Positions 15,920 through 24,650 of a stretch of 33,660 bases of DNA are shown in pieces. Numbering within the stretch: position 1 is the first letter of the stretch; each line of letters begins with the position of its first letter. A model generated the notes under the pieces. That model made no database searches and was not told the DNA's origin. It saw only the letters and a program-made list of their open reading frames with translations. A program made the translations under genes and the position numbers. The DNA is from Alistipes sp. CAG:514 (GTDB lineage: Bacteria > Bacteroidota > Bacteroidia > Bacteroidales > UBA932): the NCBI GenBank assembly GCA_000431015.1, contig HF986075.1, positions 18,375 to 52,034 of the forward strand. Reading direction: 5' to 3'.

Positions 15920-16888
15920 TTATTTTAAGTTGTCAAGATACGGAAGAACCACCTCCGCCGGTGCGTCCTTCATGACCACTCTCTTCTCTGAATCAAGTAC
16001 ATACAGCGAAGGGATGGCGCGGACGTTATAGGTGATGTCGGAGCGGATCAGGTAGCTCTGGTCATAGCCGTTGTACCAGTCCTTGGGGTAGACGGAAGCA
16101 TATTCACGCCATTTGTCCAACTCGTCGTCAATGTAGATGTTGACGACCGCGAGCCTGCCGGAGGCAACCAGCGACGCGATCCTCTCATCGGCGACCAGAT
16201 GCTCCATGATGTCCTTGCAGGCCGGACAGCCGGGATTGGTGAAAAACAGCAGCGTCGTCTCCGCCTTCACACCATGCAGCGTGTGTCTTTTTCCACTCAG
16301 ATCGGTGAATGTGAAATCAGCCGCCGGCGTTCCTGCCATATTCAAGGAACACATATTGGTCTCGAACGAGTAGGAAGGTCTCATGTCGGGATCGGAATAG
16401 TCTGAAGAGGCGAGTCTTGAGACGTACGGGAGGTAGAGATCCTCGTTCCGGACAGGTGAATTGGGGTCGTAGAGATACTTCGGGATCATCCGCTCGAAAA
16501 ACTCGAAGACATTGGAGGAGGTATCGGCGGCCTCGAACTGTTCAACCTTGTCGAAGAAAGAGGCCATCGCCTTCCTTCCGAAGTCTATTGGGCAAGCCTT
16601 CTCCAGAAGTGTCACATAAGTGCCCAACGCTTTTTCCACCTCGTCAGCCGTGACTCCGTTAACTATGTTGGAATCACAAGGATAGGTCTTCTCCAAAAAC
16701 TCGTTCCAATAGTTCGAGACGACATATTCCGTCTTCTCCTGGGGATCCGAAATCACTGACGGAGGTTCAGGAAGCGCCGGAAACGCGCGAGGCGTGAAAG
16801 CGGTCGCCTTGCCGGAACCGCCACCCTTGCAGCCCACCAGAAAGATGGCACAAATCACGATCAATGAATATCTTAACGCACGTCTCAT
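15920..16888 (-). CDS. DUF5106 lipoprotein with thioredoxin-like domain
   Basis: 322 residues. Lipoprotein signal MRRALRYSLIVICAIFLVGC, Cys at residue 20. Residues about 55-180 are a helical DUF5106 region (EYVVSNYWNEFLEKTYPCD...VEKALGTYVTLLEKAC). A thioredoxin-like domain follows (GTPAADFTFTDLSGKRHTLHG, LLFFTNPGCPACKDIMEHL) with a CPAC active site and the cis-Pro loop at VRAIPSLYVLD. It should sit on the periplasmic or outer-membrane face and act as a disulfide reductase or in redox repair. It begins three bases after the Na/Pi cotransporter stop, and galM follows by seven bases. Confidence 0.85.
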   Translation of the reverse strand: MRRALRYSLIVICAIFLVGCKGGGSGKATAFTPRAFPALPEPPSVISDPQEKTEYVVSNYWNEFLEKTYPCDSNIVNGVTADEVEKALGTYVTLLEKACPIDFGRKAMASFFDKVEQFEAADTSSNVFEFFERMIPKYLYDPNSPVRNEDLYLPYVSRLASSDYSDPDMRPSYSFETNMCSLNMAGTPAADFTFTDLSGKRHTLHGVKAETTLLFFTNPGCPACKDIMEHLVADERIASLVASGRLAVVNIYIDDELDKWREYASVYPKDWYNGYDQSYLIRSDITYNVRAIPSLYVLDSEKRVVMKDAPAEVVLPYLDNLK

Positions 16889-16891
16889 GTT

Positions 16892-18625
16892 TTAGTCGTT
16901 CTTTTCCAGAAGGCTTTGGGAGATGTTGATGATGAAGTCGCCCATCTTCTCGAGTTCCTGGACAATGTCTATGTAGAACACGCCTGTCTGGTAGTTGTAG
17001 TCATCCTTCTCGATGTTGACGATGTGCTCCTCACGCAGGCGGTTGCGGTACTCGTTGATGTTGTACTCGGCATCCTCGGCGTTGGTGATGTCCTTGAGGA
17101 ACAGAGCCGGAGAGCTAAGGTTCTCCGTCATGGCCCCGAACGCCACATCAAGCAGGTCGAGCATCCTGTCAAGCCTCTTGATCATCTCCTCATCGAACGT
17201 CTTGCCGTGGTCGAGGGCGCGTTTCATCATTCTGCCTATCGCCTCGCCGGAGTCGCCGATGCTCTCCAATTCACCGATCACCCTGTACATTGACTTGATC
17301 CTCAATGCGGAGAACGCACTGATGTCGCCTTTGGTGACCTCGTTCAGGTAGGAAGCGATCTCATATTCAATCTTGTCCGTAATGTTCTCGTACTTGACAA
17401 GCTTCTCATTGGCGGATTCCCATTCGGCCTTGGTCTTGGCGCTGACCGCGCTACGGATGAATCCAACCTCGCGACGGCATATTTCCGCGAAATGAATGAT
17501 CTCCTGCTTCGCCTCGTCGAGGGAAAGTTCCGCCGTGGAGAGAGGTCCGCCCTGGATGAACTTGAGGCGATAGACCTCTTCCTCGCCCTTAGGGGTCGGG
17601 ATGATCCTGTTGACGGCCTTGACAAGCTGAGGGATGAACCAGACGAGTATCAGGGTGGTGGAGAGGTTGAAGACGGTGTGCAGGATGCAAATTCCGTAAA
17701 GCATCGAGTTCTGCTGCTCCGGAGAGAAACCGTCCGCGGCCACGGTGCCGTTGAACAGTGAGACAGGATCCTCGAAACCTATCGCTGTCGTCATCGAGCC
17801 GATTATCCTCATCAACGGATTGAAGAACACCAGGGCCAGCACAACGCCAAGCACGTTGAAAAGGGTGTTGGCCATCGCCGTGCGCTTTGCGGAATAGTTC
17901 GCCACGGATGCGGCGATGTTGGCGGTGATGGTGGTTCCGATGTTGGCTCCCAAGACCATCGCGGCGGCCATCTCGAAATTGATCCAGCCGTTCGCCACAA
18001 AAACCATCGTCAGAGCAAGGGAGGCGCTGGAGGCCTGCACTATCACGGTTATCAATGCACCAACAAGGGTGAATATGATCACGGAGAAGAAGCCGTAGCT
18101 GGTCAGGTTCTTCACAAGCGCCAGAACCTCAGGGTACTGGTTAAGGTCAGGCACAGAGTTCTTCATCGTGGCGAGACCGATGAGCAGGAACGCGAATCCG
18201 ATGATGAATTCTCCGATGTTGCGGTTCCTGTTGCTCTTCAGGGTCATCATGAAGAATCCCAAGGCGATGAACGGGACGGCGAACGCTCCGATGTCGTAGC
18301 TGAATCCGAACAGGGAGATCATCCACGCCGTGAGCGTCGTTCCGATGTTCGCCCCCATGATCACCCCTATGGCGTTGCCAAGGGCGAGCAGACCGGCGTT
18401 GACCATGCTGACGACCATCACGGTCGTTCCGCTTGATGATTGGATGAGGGCAGTGATGACAATACCCGTGATGATACCTTTGAAGGTCGTTGACGTCATC
18501 GACGCCAGAAACGATCGCAGCTTGTCACCCGCCGCCTTCTGAAGACCCTCGCTCATCATGGTCATTCCATACAGGAACATGGCCATCGCGCCGAGCAGGG
18601 TAAGAATCTGTAGAAAAACCTGCAT
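16892..18625 (-). CDS. Na+/phosphate cotransporter family protein with PhoU-like C-terminal domain
   Basis: 577 residues. Two Na/Pi cotransporter repeats carry the QSSS motif: ALIQSSSGTTVMVVSMVNAG (first) and VIVQASSASLALTMVFVANG (second), plus GANIGTTLTAWM and GANIGTTITANIA. About ten membrane segments occupy residues 1-340. The remaining 220 residues are helical and PhoU-like (EIIHFAEICRREVGFIRSAV, IGDSGEAIGRMMKRALDHG, QELEKMGDFIINISQSLL). This is the NptA/PF02690 architecture, sodium-driven phosphate transport with a regulatory tail. It is the first gene of the operon ending in thyA. Confidence 0.93.
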   Translation of the reverse strand: MQVFLQILTLLGAMAMFLYGMTMMSEGLQKAAGDKLRSFLASMTSTTFKGIITGIVITALIQSSSGTTVMVVSMVNAGLLALGNAIGVIMGANIGTTLTAWMISLFGFSYDIGAFAVPFIALGFFMMTLKSNRNRNIGEFIIGFAFLLIGLATMKNSVPDLNQYPEVLALVKNLTSYGFFSVIIFTLVGALITVIVQASSASLALTMVFVANGWINFEMAAAMVLGANIGTTITANIAASVANYSAKRTAMANTLFNVLGVVLALVFFNPLMRIIGSMTTAIGFEDPVSLFNGTVAADGFSPEQQNSMLYGICILHTVFNLSTTLILVWFIPQLVKAVNRIIPTPKGEEEVYRLKFIQGGPLSTAELSLDEAKQEIIHFAEICRREVGFIRSAVSAKTKAEWESANEKLVKYENITDKIEYEIASYLNEVTKGDISAFSALRIKSMYRVIGELESIGDSGEAIGRMMKRALDHGKTFDEEMIKRLDRMLDLLDVAFGAMTENLSSPALFLKDITNAEDAEYNINEYRNRLREEHIVNIEKDDYNYQTGVFYIDIVQELEKMGDFIINISQSLLEKND

Positions 18626-18637
18626 CTATCTTCTTAA

Positions 18638-18656
18638 GAATATTCCTACAAATTTA
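18638..18656 (-). promoter_or_regulatory. -7 box and GAATATTC octamer before the Na/Pi gene
   Basis: Minus strand TAAATTTG at 18649-18656 matches the -7 consensus, 23 bases upstream of the ATG. GAATATTC (18638-18645) lies between it and the start codon. No TTTG is seen at -33. Confidence 0.45.
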
Positions 18657-18732
18657 CTGAAAATTCTTTATGGTTAGGTAATCCTTAAAAAATAACTTGG
18701 TAATCTTTGATTGTCTTTTCGGTAACGGCGGT

Positions 18733-21378
18733 CTACAGCCCGAGTTCGTCCTTCATGGAGCGGAGAAGGTCGAAGGCTTGGAGGGGGGTGATGTTGTTGA
18801 GATCCACCCCGGAGAGCTTGTCGCGAAGGGATTCGAGAGTGGGGTCGTCCAGCTGGAAGAAGGAGAGCTGGAGGCTGCCGTCGCTCTCAAGAGTGCCGGC
18901 CTTGGTCTGGACAGGCTTCTTGATCTGACCGGTTCTTGCGCTTACAATGTGCTGGGAATCATTCATCTCCAGAGCCTTGAGGGTGTTCTCGGCACTCTGG
19001 ATCACCTCTTTTGGCATCCCGGCCATCCTTGCCACATGAATGCCGAAGCTGTGTGCGGTTCCACCCTCCTTGAGCTTGCGCAGGAAAATCACCTGTGACC
19101 CCACCTCCTTCACGGCGATGTGGAAGTTGCGGACTCTTGAATAGGTCTCCTCAAGATCGTTGAGCTCGTGATAATGAGTGGCGAAAAGCGTCTTGGCCCC
19201 GTGGCCGTACTCGTGGATGTACTCGACGATCGCACGCGCGATCGACATTCCGTCGTAGGTGGAGGTGCCTCGCCCGATCTCGTCCAGAAGCACCAGGGAA
19301 CGCTCTGAAAGGTTGTGCAGGATCATCGAGGTCTCCAGCATCTCGACCATGAAGGTTGACTCTCCACGGGAAATGTTGTCCGTAGCCCCGACCCTTGTGA
19401 AGATCTTGTCGAAGTACCCGATCCGGGCGCTTTCGGCAGGCACGAACGAGCCGATCTGGGCCAGCAGCACGATGAGGGCCGTCTGGCGGAGCAAGGCCGA
19501 CTTACCGGCCATGTTGGGACCGGTCAGGATGATGATCTGCTGTTTCTTGTTGTCAAGGAATATGTCGTTGGGAACATATTCCTCGCCCGCCGGCATAAGT
19601 GTCTCTATGACAGGGTGTCGGCCCGCCTTGATCTCAAGTGTCAGATCCTTGGTCATTTCAGGGCGGCTGTAGCGGTTGTCATTGGCCAGTTGGGCGAATC
19701 CCGTCAGCACGTCCAGACGGGCGATGATCCGGCAGTTCGCCTGGATCAAAGGGATGCTCCTCTGGATCTCGGCCACAAGATCGCCATAAATCCTGGTCTC
19801 AATGGCATAGATGCGATCCTCGGCGCTCAGGATCTTCTCTTCATATTCCTTGAGCTCCTTGGTGATGTAACGCTCGGCGTTGACAAGGGTCTGCTTGCGG
19901 ATCCACTCCGGAGGAACGAGGTCTTTGAAAGCGTTGCGGACCTCGATGTAGTAGCCGAAGACATTGTTGTAACTGATTTTAAGCGAGGATATTCCTGTTC
20001 TCTCGGCCTCGGATTGCTGAAGCTTCAGGAGGTAGTCCTTGCCGCCGGAGGAGATGCCTCTCAACTCGTCCAGCTCGGCGTCCACTCCCGAGGCGATGAC
20101 CTCGCCCTTCCCCACGGCTGCCGCCGGCTCGGCTGTCATCGTCCCGCTGATTCGCTCCAGAAGCTCCGAGCAGTTCTTCATGCCGCCCATCAGTGCGTCC
20201 AAAGCCTTGACACCGCGGCCTTTGCATAGCTTCGCTATCGGTTCCATCCGGGAGAGTCCCCTGCCGAGCTGCATCACCTCGCGGGGAGCGATCCTACCTG
20301 TCGCGGCACGGGAGATGATCCTCTCCAGGTCGCCGATCTCGCCGACATATTCCTGAACCTTGTCAAGGTCGTCCCTTGTCTGAAGGAAGTGCTGCACAAC
20401 ATCGTAGCGGCTGTTCAGCTCCTTGATGTCCATTATCGGCATCGCGAGCCAGCTCCTTAGAAGCCTCGCGCCCATCGGAGAGGTGCATTTGTCGATGACG
20501 CTAACAAGCGACACGCCCTCGCCGCCGGCTGCGGAATTGAATATTTCAAGGTTCCTAATTGTGAACTTGTCCATCCACACGAACCTGTCCTCATCGATGC
20601 GGGAAATGGAACAAATGTTCTTAAGCCCCGTGTGCTGGGTCTGCTCCAGGTAGACCATCAGCGCCCCGGCCGAGCATATTCCCAAAGGAAAGCCTTCAAC
20701 CGCGAATCCCTTGAGGGACTCCACGCCGAACTGCTTCCTGAGCCTTTCGACGGCGGCATCGTAGACGAAAGCCCACTCCTCGATTGTGGAGATGAAGAGT
20801 CCATCCCCGTACCTTTCCTTGACCCCTTTCTCGAAACCCCTCTGAACCACAATCTCTTTCGGGTTCAGGGAGGCGATAAGCGTGCCTATGTAGTCCAAAG
20901 ATCCCTGAGCCACCTGGAACGAGCCTGTGGAGACATCCAGGAAAGCCGCTCCGCACCGGTCCCTGTCGAATGTGAGGCCGGCCAGGAAATTATTCTCCTT
21001 CTGGTCCAGAAGCTGGTCATTGAAGGCTACTCCTGGCGTGACAAGCTCGGTGACACCTCGTTTGACAAGTTTCTTGGCGAATTTCGGGTCTTCCAACTGA
21101 TCGCAGACGGCCACCTTGTAGCCGGCGCGGACAAGTTTCGGGAGGTAGGCATCAATGGCGTGGTGAGGGAATCCGGCCATCTCGATGTAGCCCTTGTCCC
21201 CGTTGGATTTCTTGGTCTGGACGATGCCCAGAACCTTGCTGATCAGCACCGCGTCATCGGAATAAGACTCGTAGAAGTCTCCGACCCTGTAAAGCAGCAC
21301 CGCCTCAGGATGCTGAGCCTTCACAGAGAAAAACTGTTTGATGAGCGGAGTGTCCTCCAGCACCTTTCCTTTTGCCAT
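18733..21378 (-). CDS. mutS: DNA mismatch repair protein MutS
   Basis: 881 residues, normal MutS length. The N-terminal mismatch-reading domain has the Phe-x-Glu motif in YRVGDFYESYSDDA. The connector, core and clamp domains follow. The ATPase domain has Walker A TGPNMAGKSALLRQTA, SRGESTFMVEMLE, Walker B LVLLDEIGRGTSTYDG, and LFATHYHELNDL. It finds mismatches after replication and hands over to MutL. It stands alone, transcribed leftward from a -7 box at 21447-21454, with a 17-bp palindrome in its leader. All key residues are present, so no mutator phenotype is predicted from this gene. Confidence 0.98.
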   Translation of the reverse strand: MAKGKVLEDTPLIKQFFSVKAQHPEAVLLYRVGDFYESYSDDAVLISKVLGIVQTKKSNGDKGYIEMAGFPHHAIDAYLPKLVRAGYKVAVCDQLEDPKFAKKLVKRGVTELVTPGVAFNDQLLDQKENNFLAGLTFDRDRCGAAFLDVSTGSFQVAQGSLDYIGTLIASLNPKEIVVQRGFEKGVKERYGDGLFISTIEEWAFVYDAAVERLRKQFGVESLKGFAVEGFPLGICSAGALMVYLEQTQHTGLKNICSISRIDEDRFVWMDKFTIRNLEIFNSAAGGEGVSLVSVIDKCTSPMGARLLRSWLAMPIMDIKELNSRYDVVQHFLQTRDDLDKVQEYVGEIGDLERIISRAATGRIAPREVMQLGRGLSRMEPIAKLCKGRGVKALDALMGGMKNCSELLERISGTMTAEPAAAVGKGEVIASGVDAELDELRGISSGGKDYLLKLQQSEAERTGISSLKISYNNVFGYYIEVRNAFKDLVPPEWIRKQTLVNAERYITKELKEYEEKILSAEDRIYAIETRIYGDLVAEIQRSIPLIQANCRIIARLDVLTGFAQLANDNRYSRPEMTKDLTLEIKAGRHPVIETLMPAGEEYVPNDIFLDNKKQQIIILTGPNMAGKSALLRQTALIVLLAQIGSFVPAESARIGYFDKIFTRVGATDNISRGESTFMVEMLETSMILHNLSERSLVLLDEIGRGTSTYDGMSIARAIVEYIHEYGHGAKTLFATHYHELNDLEETYSRVRNFHIAVKEVGSQVIFLRKLKEGGTAHSFGIHVARMAGMPKEVIQSAENTLKALEMNDSQHIVSARTGQIKKPVQTKAGTLESDGSLQLSFFQLDDPTLESLRDKLSGVDLNNITPLQAFDLLRSMKDELGL

Positions 21379-21404
21379 GTCAATGTATGTCCTAAATGAA
21401 CCCT

Positions 21405-21421
21405 ATCCGTATTATACGGAT
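21405..21421. promoter_or_regulatory. 17-bp palindrome in the mutS leader
   Basis: ATCCGTATTATACGGAT is a perfect 7-bp-arm dyad about 26 bases downstream of the mutS -7 box and 27 bases before the start codon. It could be a repressor site or a short RNA stem. Confidence 0.5.
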
Positions 21422-21768
21422 CCCTCTTCAGCAACCCGCGATTCTACAAATTTACAAAAAACTCAGGAATATTCCGGAATCCGTTTTCACCCTTTTTACA
21501 GAAAGCTGTTTTGATTTGATTGTCTGAGAATACCGCCAAATCTTTACCAACTTATTTCTTTACGCTTACTTAGTAACCTTCAAATAATAACCTGCATCAT
21601 CTTAAGGAATCTTTTCGGTCTATATCTGTTTTCTCATCAGTCATGTGTCACCGGCACACTCCTTCTTCGAAAATAGATCTATCCTCGAAAATCTTCTCTT
21701 AATTTGAGGCAACTTATTTTTTTTCATGTTACTTAAACAAATTAAGACAATTTATCTGGATCAGATGA

Positions 21769-21798
21769 TTGGATTCTCCAAAACTATTTCTAACTTTC
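21769..21798 (+). promoter_or_regulatory. Promoter of the FN3 lipoprotein gene
   Basis: TTG (21769-21771), 19 bases, TAACTTTC (21791-21798), seven of eight at the -7 box, 26 bases before the ATG at 21825. Confidence 0.6.
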
Positions 21799-21824
21799 GG
21801 CAACGAATTTAACAAAACAAAGAC

Positions 21825-22877
21825 ATGAAAAGTAATCTGTTTGTTCAGGCCGCCATCGCGGCCTCTGTGCTCGTTGTTGCGGGATGCGACAAGGATGCCG
21901 AGAAAACTCAACTTCAAACCCCTGAGCCTAAAGCGGTTGTGGAGTCCACGACCGTTGAGTGCACGGTCACATGGAAGGCTGTAGAGAATGCTGCCGGCTA
22001 TTCATGGACTCTGTGTGAGGCCGCGGATCCTGCGACGGTGGTCTCCGAGGAGACTATCTTCACTGACGTGGCCAAGACTTTCTCTAATCTCAAAGAGGAC
22101 ACTGAATATGTCTTCACGGTCTCTGCCGTAGCCGCCCCTGAGACAAATTTCCTGAATTCTGAAGAAGGCAAAGTCACCTTTAAGACCGGCATTCTACCTC
22201 GTGCCGAGGCTCCCGAGTTCAGGGCAAGTGCCATTACAGATGTCGGCGTGAGCGTTACTTGGAATGTTGTGGAAGGAGCTACCTACAAGTACAGGATTGT
22301 GGCGAAGGACGATCCATCCAAGACATTGAACGGCGATGCCGACAAGGCATTCGGGGATCCGTTCGTGACACTTGCCGGATTGACAGCCTCTACAGCCTAC
22401 ATTATTTATGTACAGACAGTTCCGTCAGCAGAGTCCGGTCTTGTGGCATCCAACGAGGCTGCGTTTGAGTTCACGACCGAAGCTGCCGCGGCAACACCTT
22501 GGGTAGCGGTTGCCTTTGAGTACAGGGTCTTCGCTGAGAAGAACACTCTGATAATCCATAATGTGCCTAACAGCCTTGCCGCCAATTATTACACGACGAC
22601 GGAAAACGTCAATGTGATCGGAAGCGGTTACGACACCGAATCAGCATTCAGCGAGTATGTGATCGGATGCTATGATACTCATGAGGCCGGAACCTACGCC
22701 AACACGTCCATCCACAAGTTCAGCAATTTGGGTCAGGGATGGAAAGCCGGGGAAAAACTCTTCTATGGAGCGGTGGCCGAAGACAAGAAAGGCAACACCA
22801 AACTCAATTGGTTCTGGCTTGAGATGCCTGGGAACCCTGGGGATGATGTGACGATTCTTGACTCTCCAAAGAAGTAG
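21825..22877 (+). CDS. Lipoprotein with two fibronectin type III-like domains
   Basis: 350 residues. Signal peptide MKSNLFVQAAIAASVLVVAGC with Cys at residue 21, followed by DKDAEK, an acidic start typical of surface export in Bacteroidetes. Two FN3-like domains follow. The first (about 35-120) has ECTVTWKAVENAAGYSWTL and TEYVFTVSAV. The second (about 130-220) has GVSVTWNVVEGATYKYRIV and STAYIIYVQTVPSA. The remaining 130 residues (VAVAFEYRVFAEKNTLIIHN to the end) do not match a family I know and hold a Trp/Gly-rich end (NWFWLEMPGNPGDD). Likely a surface or periplasmic binding protein; ligand unknown. It is transcribed alone and converges with the thioesterase gene. Confidence 0.75.
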   Translation: MKSNLFVQAAIAASVLVVAGCDKDAEKTQLQTPEPKAVVESTTVECTVTWKAVENAAGYSWTLCEAADPATVVSEETIFTDVAKTFSNLKEDTEYVFTVSAVAAPETNFLNSEEGKVTFKTGILPRAEAPEFRASAITDVGVSVTWNVVEGATYKYRIVAKDDPSKTLNGDADKAFGDPFVTLAGLTASTAYIIYVQTVPSAESGLVASNEAAFEFTTEAAAATPWVAVAFEYRVFAEKNTLIIHNVPNSLAANYYTTTENVNVIGSGYDTESAFSEYVIGCYDTHEAGTYANTSIHKFSNLGQGWKAGEKLFYGAVAEDKKGNTKLNWFWLEMPGNPGDDVTILDSPKK

Positions 22878-22892
22878 TCTTTGTTCTTAGGA

Positions 22893-23285
22893 CTACCTGT
22901 CTTTAATCTTTTCCTCCGTCTTGGCCTGGAATTTGGCCACATCTATCACAAAGCGCTCATGGGTACCCTCACCTATGAGCCCTTTTTCGTCATAGGCGGC
23001 GACCTTGAAGACGATCCTTCTTCGGTCAATATCCACGACCTCGCTTTCGCACCAGACCTTCAGTCCGACCGGTGTTGAGGAAACGTGTGTCACGTCCACT
23101 TTAGTCCCGACCGTTTCCTGCCCATCCTCCAGATAAGGCTTGACACTCATGCGGCTGGTTCGTTCCATAAGCGCGATCATCATAGGTGTCGCGAACACCC
23201 TGACACTTCCGCTCCCGATGTGGCTCGCGGTCAAATCCTCCGTCACGATTTCCTCCTGACGGCCTTTTATTCCAATCTCTACCAT
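22893..23285 (-). CDS. FlK-type hotdog thioesterase
   Basis: 130 residues, a single hotdog domain. VFATPMMIALMERTS, GTKVDVTHVSSTPVG and GEGTHERFVID correspond to the Thr/Glu/His-bearing segments of the fluoroacetyl-CoA thioesterase (FlK) family, which hydrolyses short acyl-CoA thioesters in the cytoplasm. In housekeeping relatives the substrate is not known. The end (AKFQAKTEEKIKDR) is a short basic helix. It may be expressed from the small-RNA promoter at 23602-23632 by read-through past the terminator at 23482-23520; no nearer promoter is evident, since array C fills the gap. Confidence 0.85.
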   Translation of the reverse strand: MVEIGIKGRQEEIVTEDLTASHIGSGSVRVFATPMMIALMERTSRMSVKPYLEDGQETVGTKVDVTHVSSTPVGLKVWCESEVVDIDRRRIVFKVAAYDEKGLIGEGTHERFVIDVAKFQAKTEEKIKDR

Positions 23286-23337
23286 AGTTATCGAATATTT
23301 CTACCGGCAAATTTACGAATAGTCCGGCGGTTGGGCA

Positions 23338-23462
23338 AGTGTGGCGGCAAGCCCAAGGCACTGTCCCCCTGGTGAAGCCCCGGTTTGTCCACCGGAACGG
23401 CTTTCCCGTGGATGGCCGTCCAGCCTTGCCCAGTTTATCCACCGGAACGGCTTTTCCGTGGA
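23338..23462. repeat. Palindrome array C (three 25-bp units, 50-bp period)
   Basis: Units start at 23338, 23388 and 23438. The second and third are nearly identical dyads with arms TCCACCGGAA/TTyCCGTGGA. The first, older unit has arms AGTG/CACT. Their core (GGAAC-GGC-TTyCC) resembles the array A core (GGAACAGGCCTTCC) although the outer arms differ. The array lies between the thioesterase start and the small-RNA terminator. Confidence 0.8.
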
Positions 23463-23481
23463 TGAGGGTAGGGGAGAATAC

Positions 23482-23520
23482 AAAAAAAATGAGCGTCGAC
23501 GCATCCCGCGTGGACTCTCA
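23482..23520 (-). terminator. Terminator of the small RNA / attenuator-like hairpin
   Basis: Minus strand: TGAGAGTCCAC (23520-23510) pairs with GTCGACGCTCA (23500-23490) at nine of eleven positions, followed by eight T's (23489-23482). The second arm lies in the palindrome GCGTCGACGC. Confidence 0.7.
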
Positions 23521-23597
23521 CTCTAACCACATAATTAATAACACTAAAACTAATAACCAATAGGTTGATCGGGGAGAGAACCTCCTTGCTCAACCCG
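23482..23597 (-). ncRNA. Candidate small RNA or transcribed leader (about 115 nt)
   Basis: A perfect promoter at 23602-23632 points leftward, and a hairpin with eight T's ends at 23482, so a discrete RNA of about 115 nt is expected. Its 5' end folds into a two-part hairpin: outer GGTTGA/TCAACC (23595-23590 with 23568-23563) and inner GGAGG with CTCTCC. An A/T-rich single-stranded linker (about 23525-23560) follows, then the terminator stem. No start codon with a reasonable minus-strand frame is present. It lies 200 bp upstream of the thioesterase gene in the same direction, so it may be a free RNA or a terminated leader. I do not recognise an Rfam family. Confidence 0.6.
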
Positions 23598-23601
23598 AGT
23601 A

Positions 23602-23632
23602 CAAAGGTACAGCTTTTTTTTATACATGCAAA
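23602..23632 (-). promoter_or_regulatory. Consensus promoter of the candidate small RNA
   Basis: Minus strand: TTTG (23629-23632), exactly 19 bases, TACCTTTG (23602-23609). This is a perfect match to the Bacteroidetes promoter, set in very A/T-rich DNA. Confidence 0.8.
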
Positions 23633-23829
23633 TATTTTTTAATATTTTTTTGCATTTTTCGCCGATTATTCTACTTAACCGTTTTATTTCCAGTTCTATA
23701 AACAATAAGGGAAATTTTAGTTGGTTTTAATAAGCCAGCGGCTCACGGCTTCCAAAGCACGTTAATTCGGTAAATCACAGATTTAAAACGTTTCTCCTTA
23801 TGATTCGTAAGCAGGAAGTAAGGTTCCTG
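23633..23829. other. A/T-rich gap between comF and the small-RNA promoter
   Basis: About 200 bp with A/T-rich runs near 23633-23660 and no recognisable gene or terminator for comF. Confidence 0.4.
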
Positions 23830-24582
23830 TCATATTCCCACACAGGCGAGTGTGGCGACACTTATGCGGACGTGCGGCGGAAAAGCGGCTCTCAACGCCC
23901 TGTGGCAGGCATGAAGCGTCGCCCCCGTCGTGAAAACATCATCCACCAGCAGGATGTGCGAATATTCAGTGACATTCTTCAGCCGGTTTACCTGAAAGGC
24001 GCCTGCGACATTGCGAGTCTTGTCTTTGACCGAGAGTTTGGTTTGGGTGCGGGTACGATGCGGACGACTAAGGATGTCTGAACGAAGTTCCGCCTTGAGC
24101 GAGCGCGCCAGGATATCGGCTATGATCTCGGCCTGATTATGCCCTCTTGACCACCGCCGCGTCCAATGCAAAGGAACGGGAATCACGGCATCAACATCAC
24201 TGTAAAGCGAAGACGCAGACATGTCCCGGCCAAGCATCGATGCGAAATAACGTCCTGCCTGGTAGTCGTGGTGGTACTTTAACCTTTGGGTGATCAGCCT
24301 GTAGCCGGTCTGGGAACGGTAAAAGAACAGAGAAGTGGCCCGGGAATATTCCTCAAAACCTCCGGTTGCATCCAAATCCCGCTGGATCAGTGAGTTGAAT
24401 CTGTCTGCCATTTGGTTGTGCGGCATATTCGAGAAAAACGTTCTGGGCAGGTCGGCAAGACAGTCAATACAGATGTGACTCTCGCGAAGGGTGAGAATCC
24501 GCCCGCAGACAATGCACTCCCGCGGCATCAAAAGGTCGCCGAGCGCGGTAAAGACTTCCGTAAAAGTAAAGTTCCCCGTCAT
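23830..24582 (-). CDS. comF: ComF family amidophosphoribosyltransferase-like protein
   Basis: 250 residues from the ATG at 24582 (MTGNFTFTEVFTALGDLLMP); an ATG 14 codons upstream adds an atypical basic stretch. It opens with a four-Cys zinc site (PRECIVCGRI ... SHICIDCLADLP), then the ComF core LKYHHDYQAGRYFASMLG and VDAVIPVPLHWTRRWSRGHNQAE. The PRPP-binding loop HILLVDDVFTTGATLHAC is complete. ComF proteins help DNA uptake in naturally competent bacteria, probably by acting with the PriA/ComFA machinery at the cytoplasmic face of the inner membrane; in Bacteroidetes the role is less clear. It appears to be a single gene. Confidence 0.93.
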   Translation of the reverse strand: MTGNFTFTEVFTALGDLLMPRECIVCGRILTLRESHICIDCLADLPRTFFSNMPHNQMADRFNSLIQRDLDATGGFEEYSRATSLFFYRSQTGYRLITQRLKYHHDYQAGRYFASMLGRDMSASSLYSDVDAVIPVPLHWTRRWSRGHNQAEIIADILARSLKAELRSDILSRPHRTRTQTKLSVKDKTRNVAGAFQVNRLKNVTEYSHILLVDDVFTTGATLHACHRALRAAFPPHVRISVATLACVGI

Positions 24583-24650
24583 AGTCCAGTTTCCCTTTCC
24601 ACGACCATTGTCTCGGCGTGGCACTTATCATATAAGTTAGCGAATCAAGC

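Larger units (their letters stand above)
21379..21824. other. Divergent intergenic region between mutS and the FN3 lipoprotein
   Basis: 446 bp without an open gene. From the mutS side it holds a palindrome (21405-21421), the mutS -7 box TAAATTTG (minus, 21447-21454) and a GAATATTC (21467-21474) at about the -33 position. The middle (21500-21760) is A/T-rich with no clear dyad or frame. The FN3 promoter is at 21769-21798. Confidence 0.6.

Noticed and set aside
21039..21062. Fourth copy of the shared-loop hairpin (ACAAGCTCGGTGACACC)
   Set aside because: It lies within mutS codons for Glu-Leu-Val-Thr, and the loop and arms do not match the consensus.
23490..23563. Asn-rich plus-strand leader peptide (ATG at 23490, ending NNTKTNNQ) followed by a hairpin, like an attenuator
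   Set aside because: No amino-acid or other plus-strand gene follows for about 1.8 kb, the DNA is A/T-rich enough to give Asn codons by chance, and the promoter and T-run fit a minus-strand RNA over the same bases.
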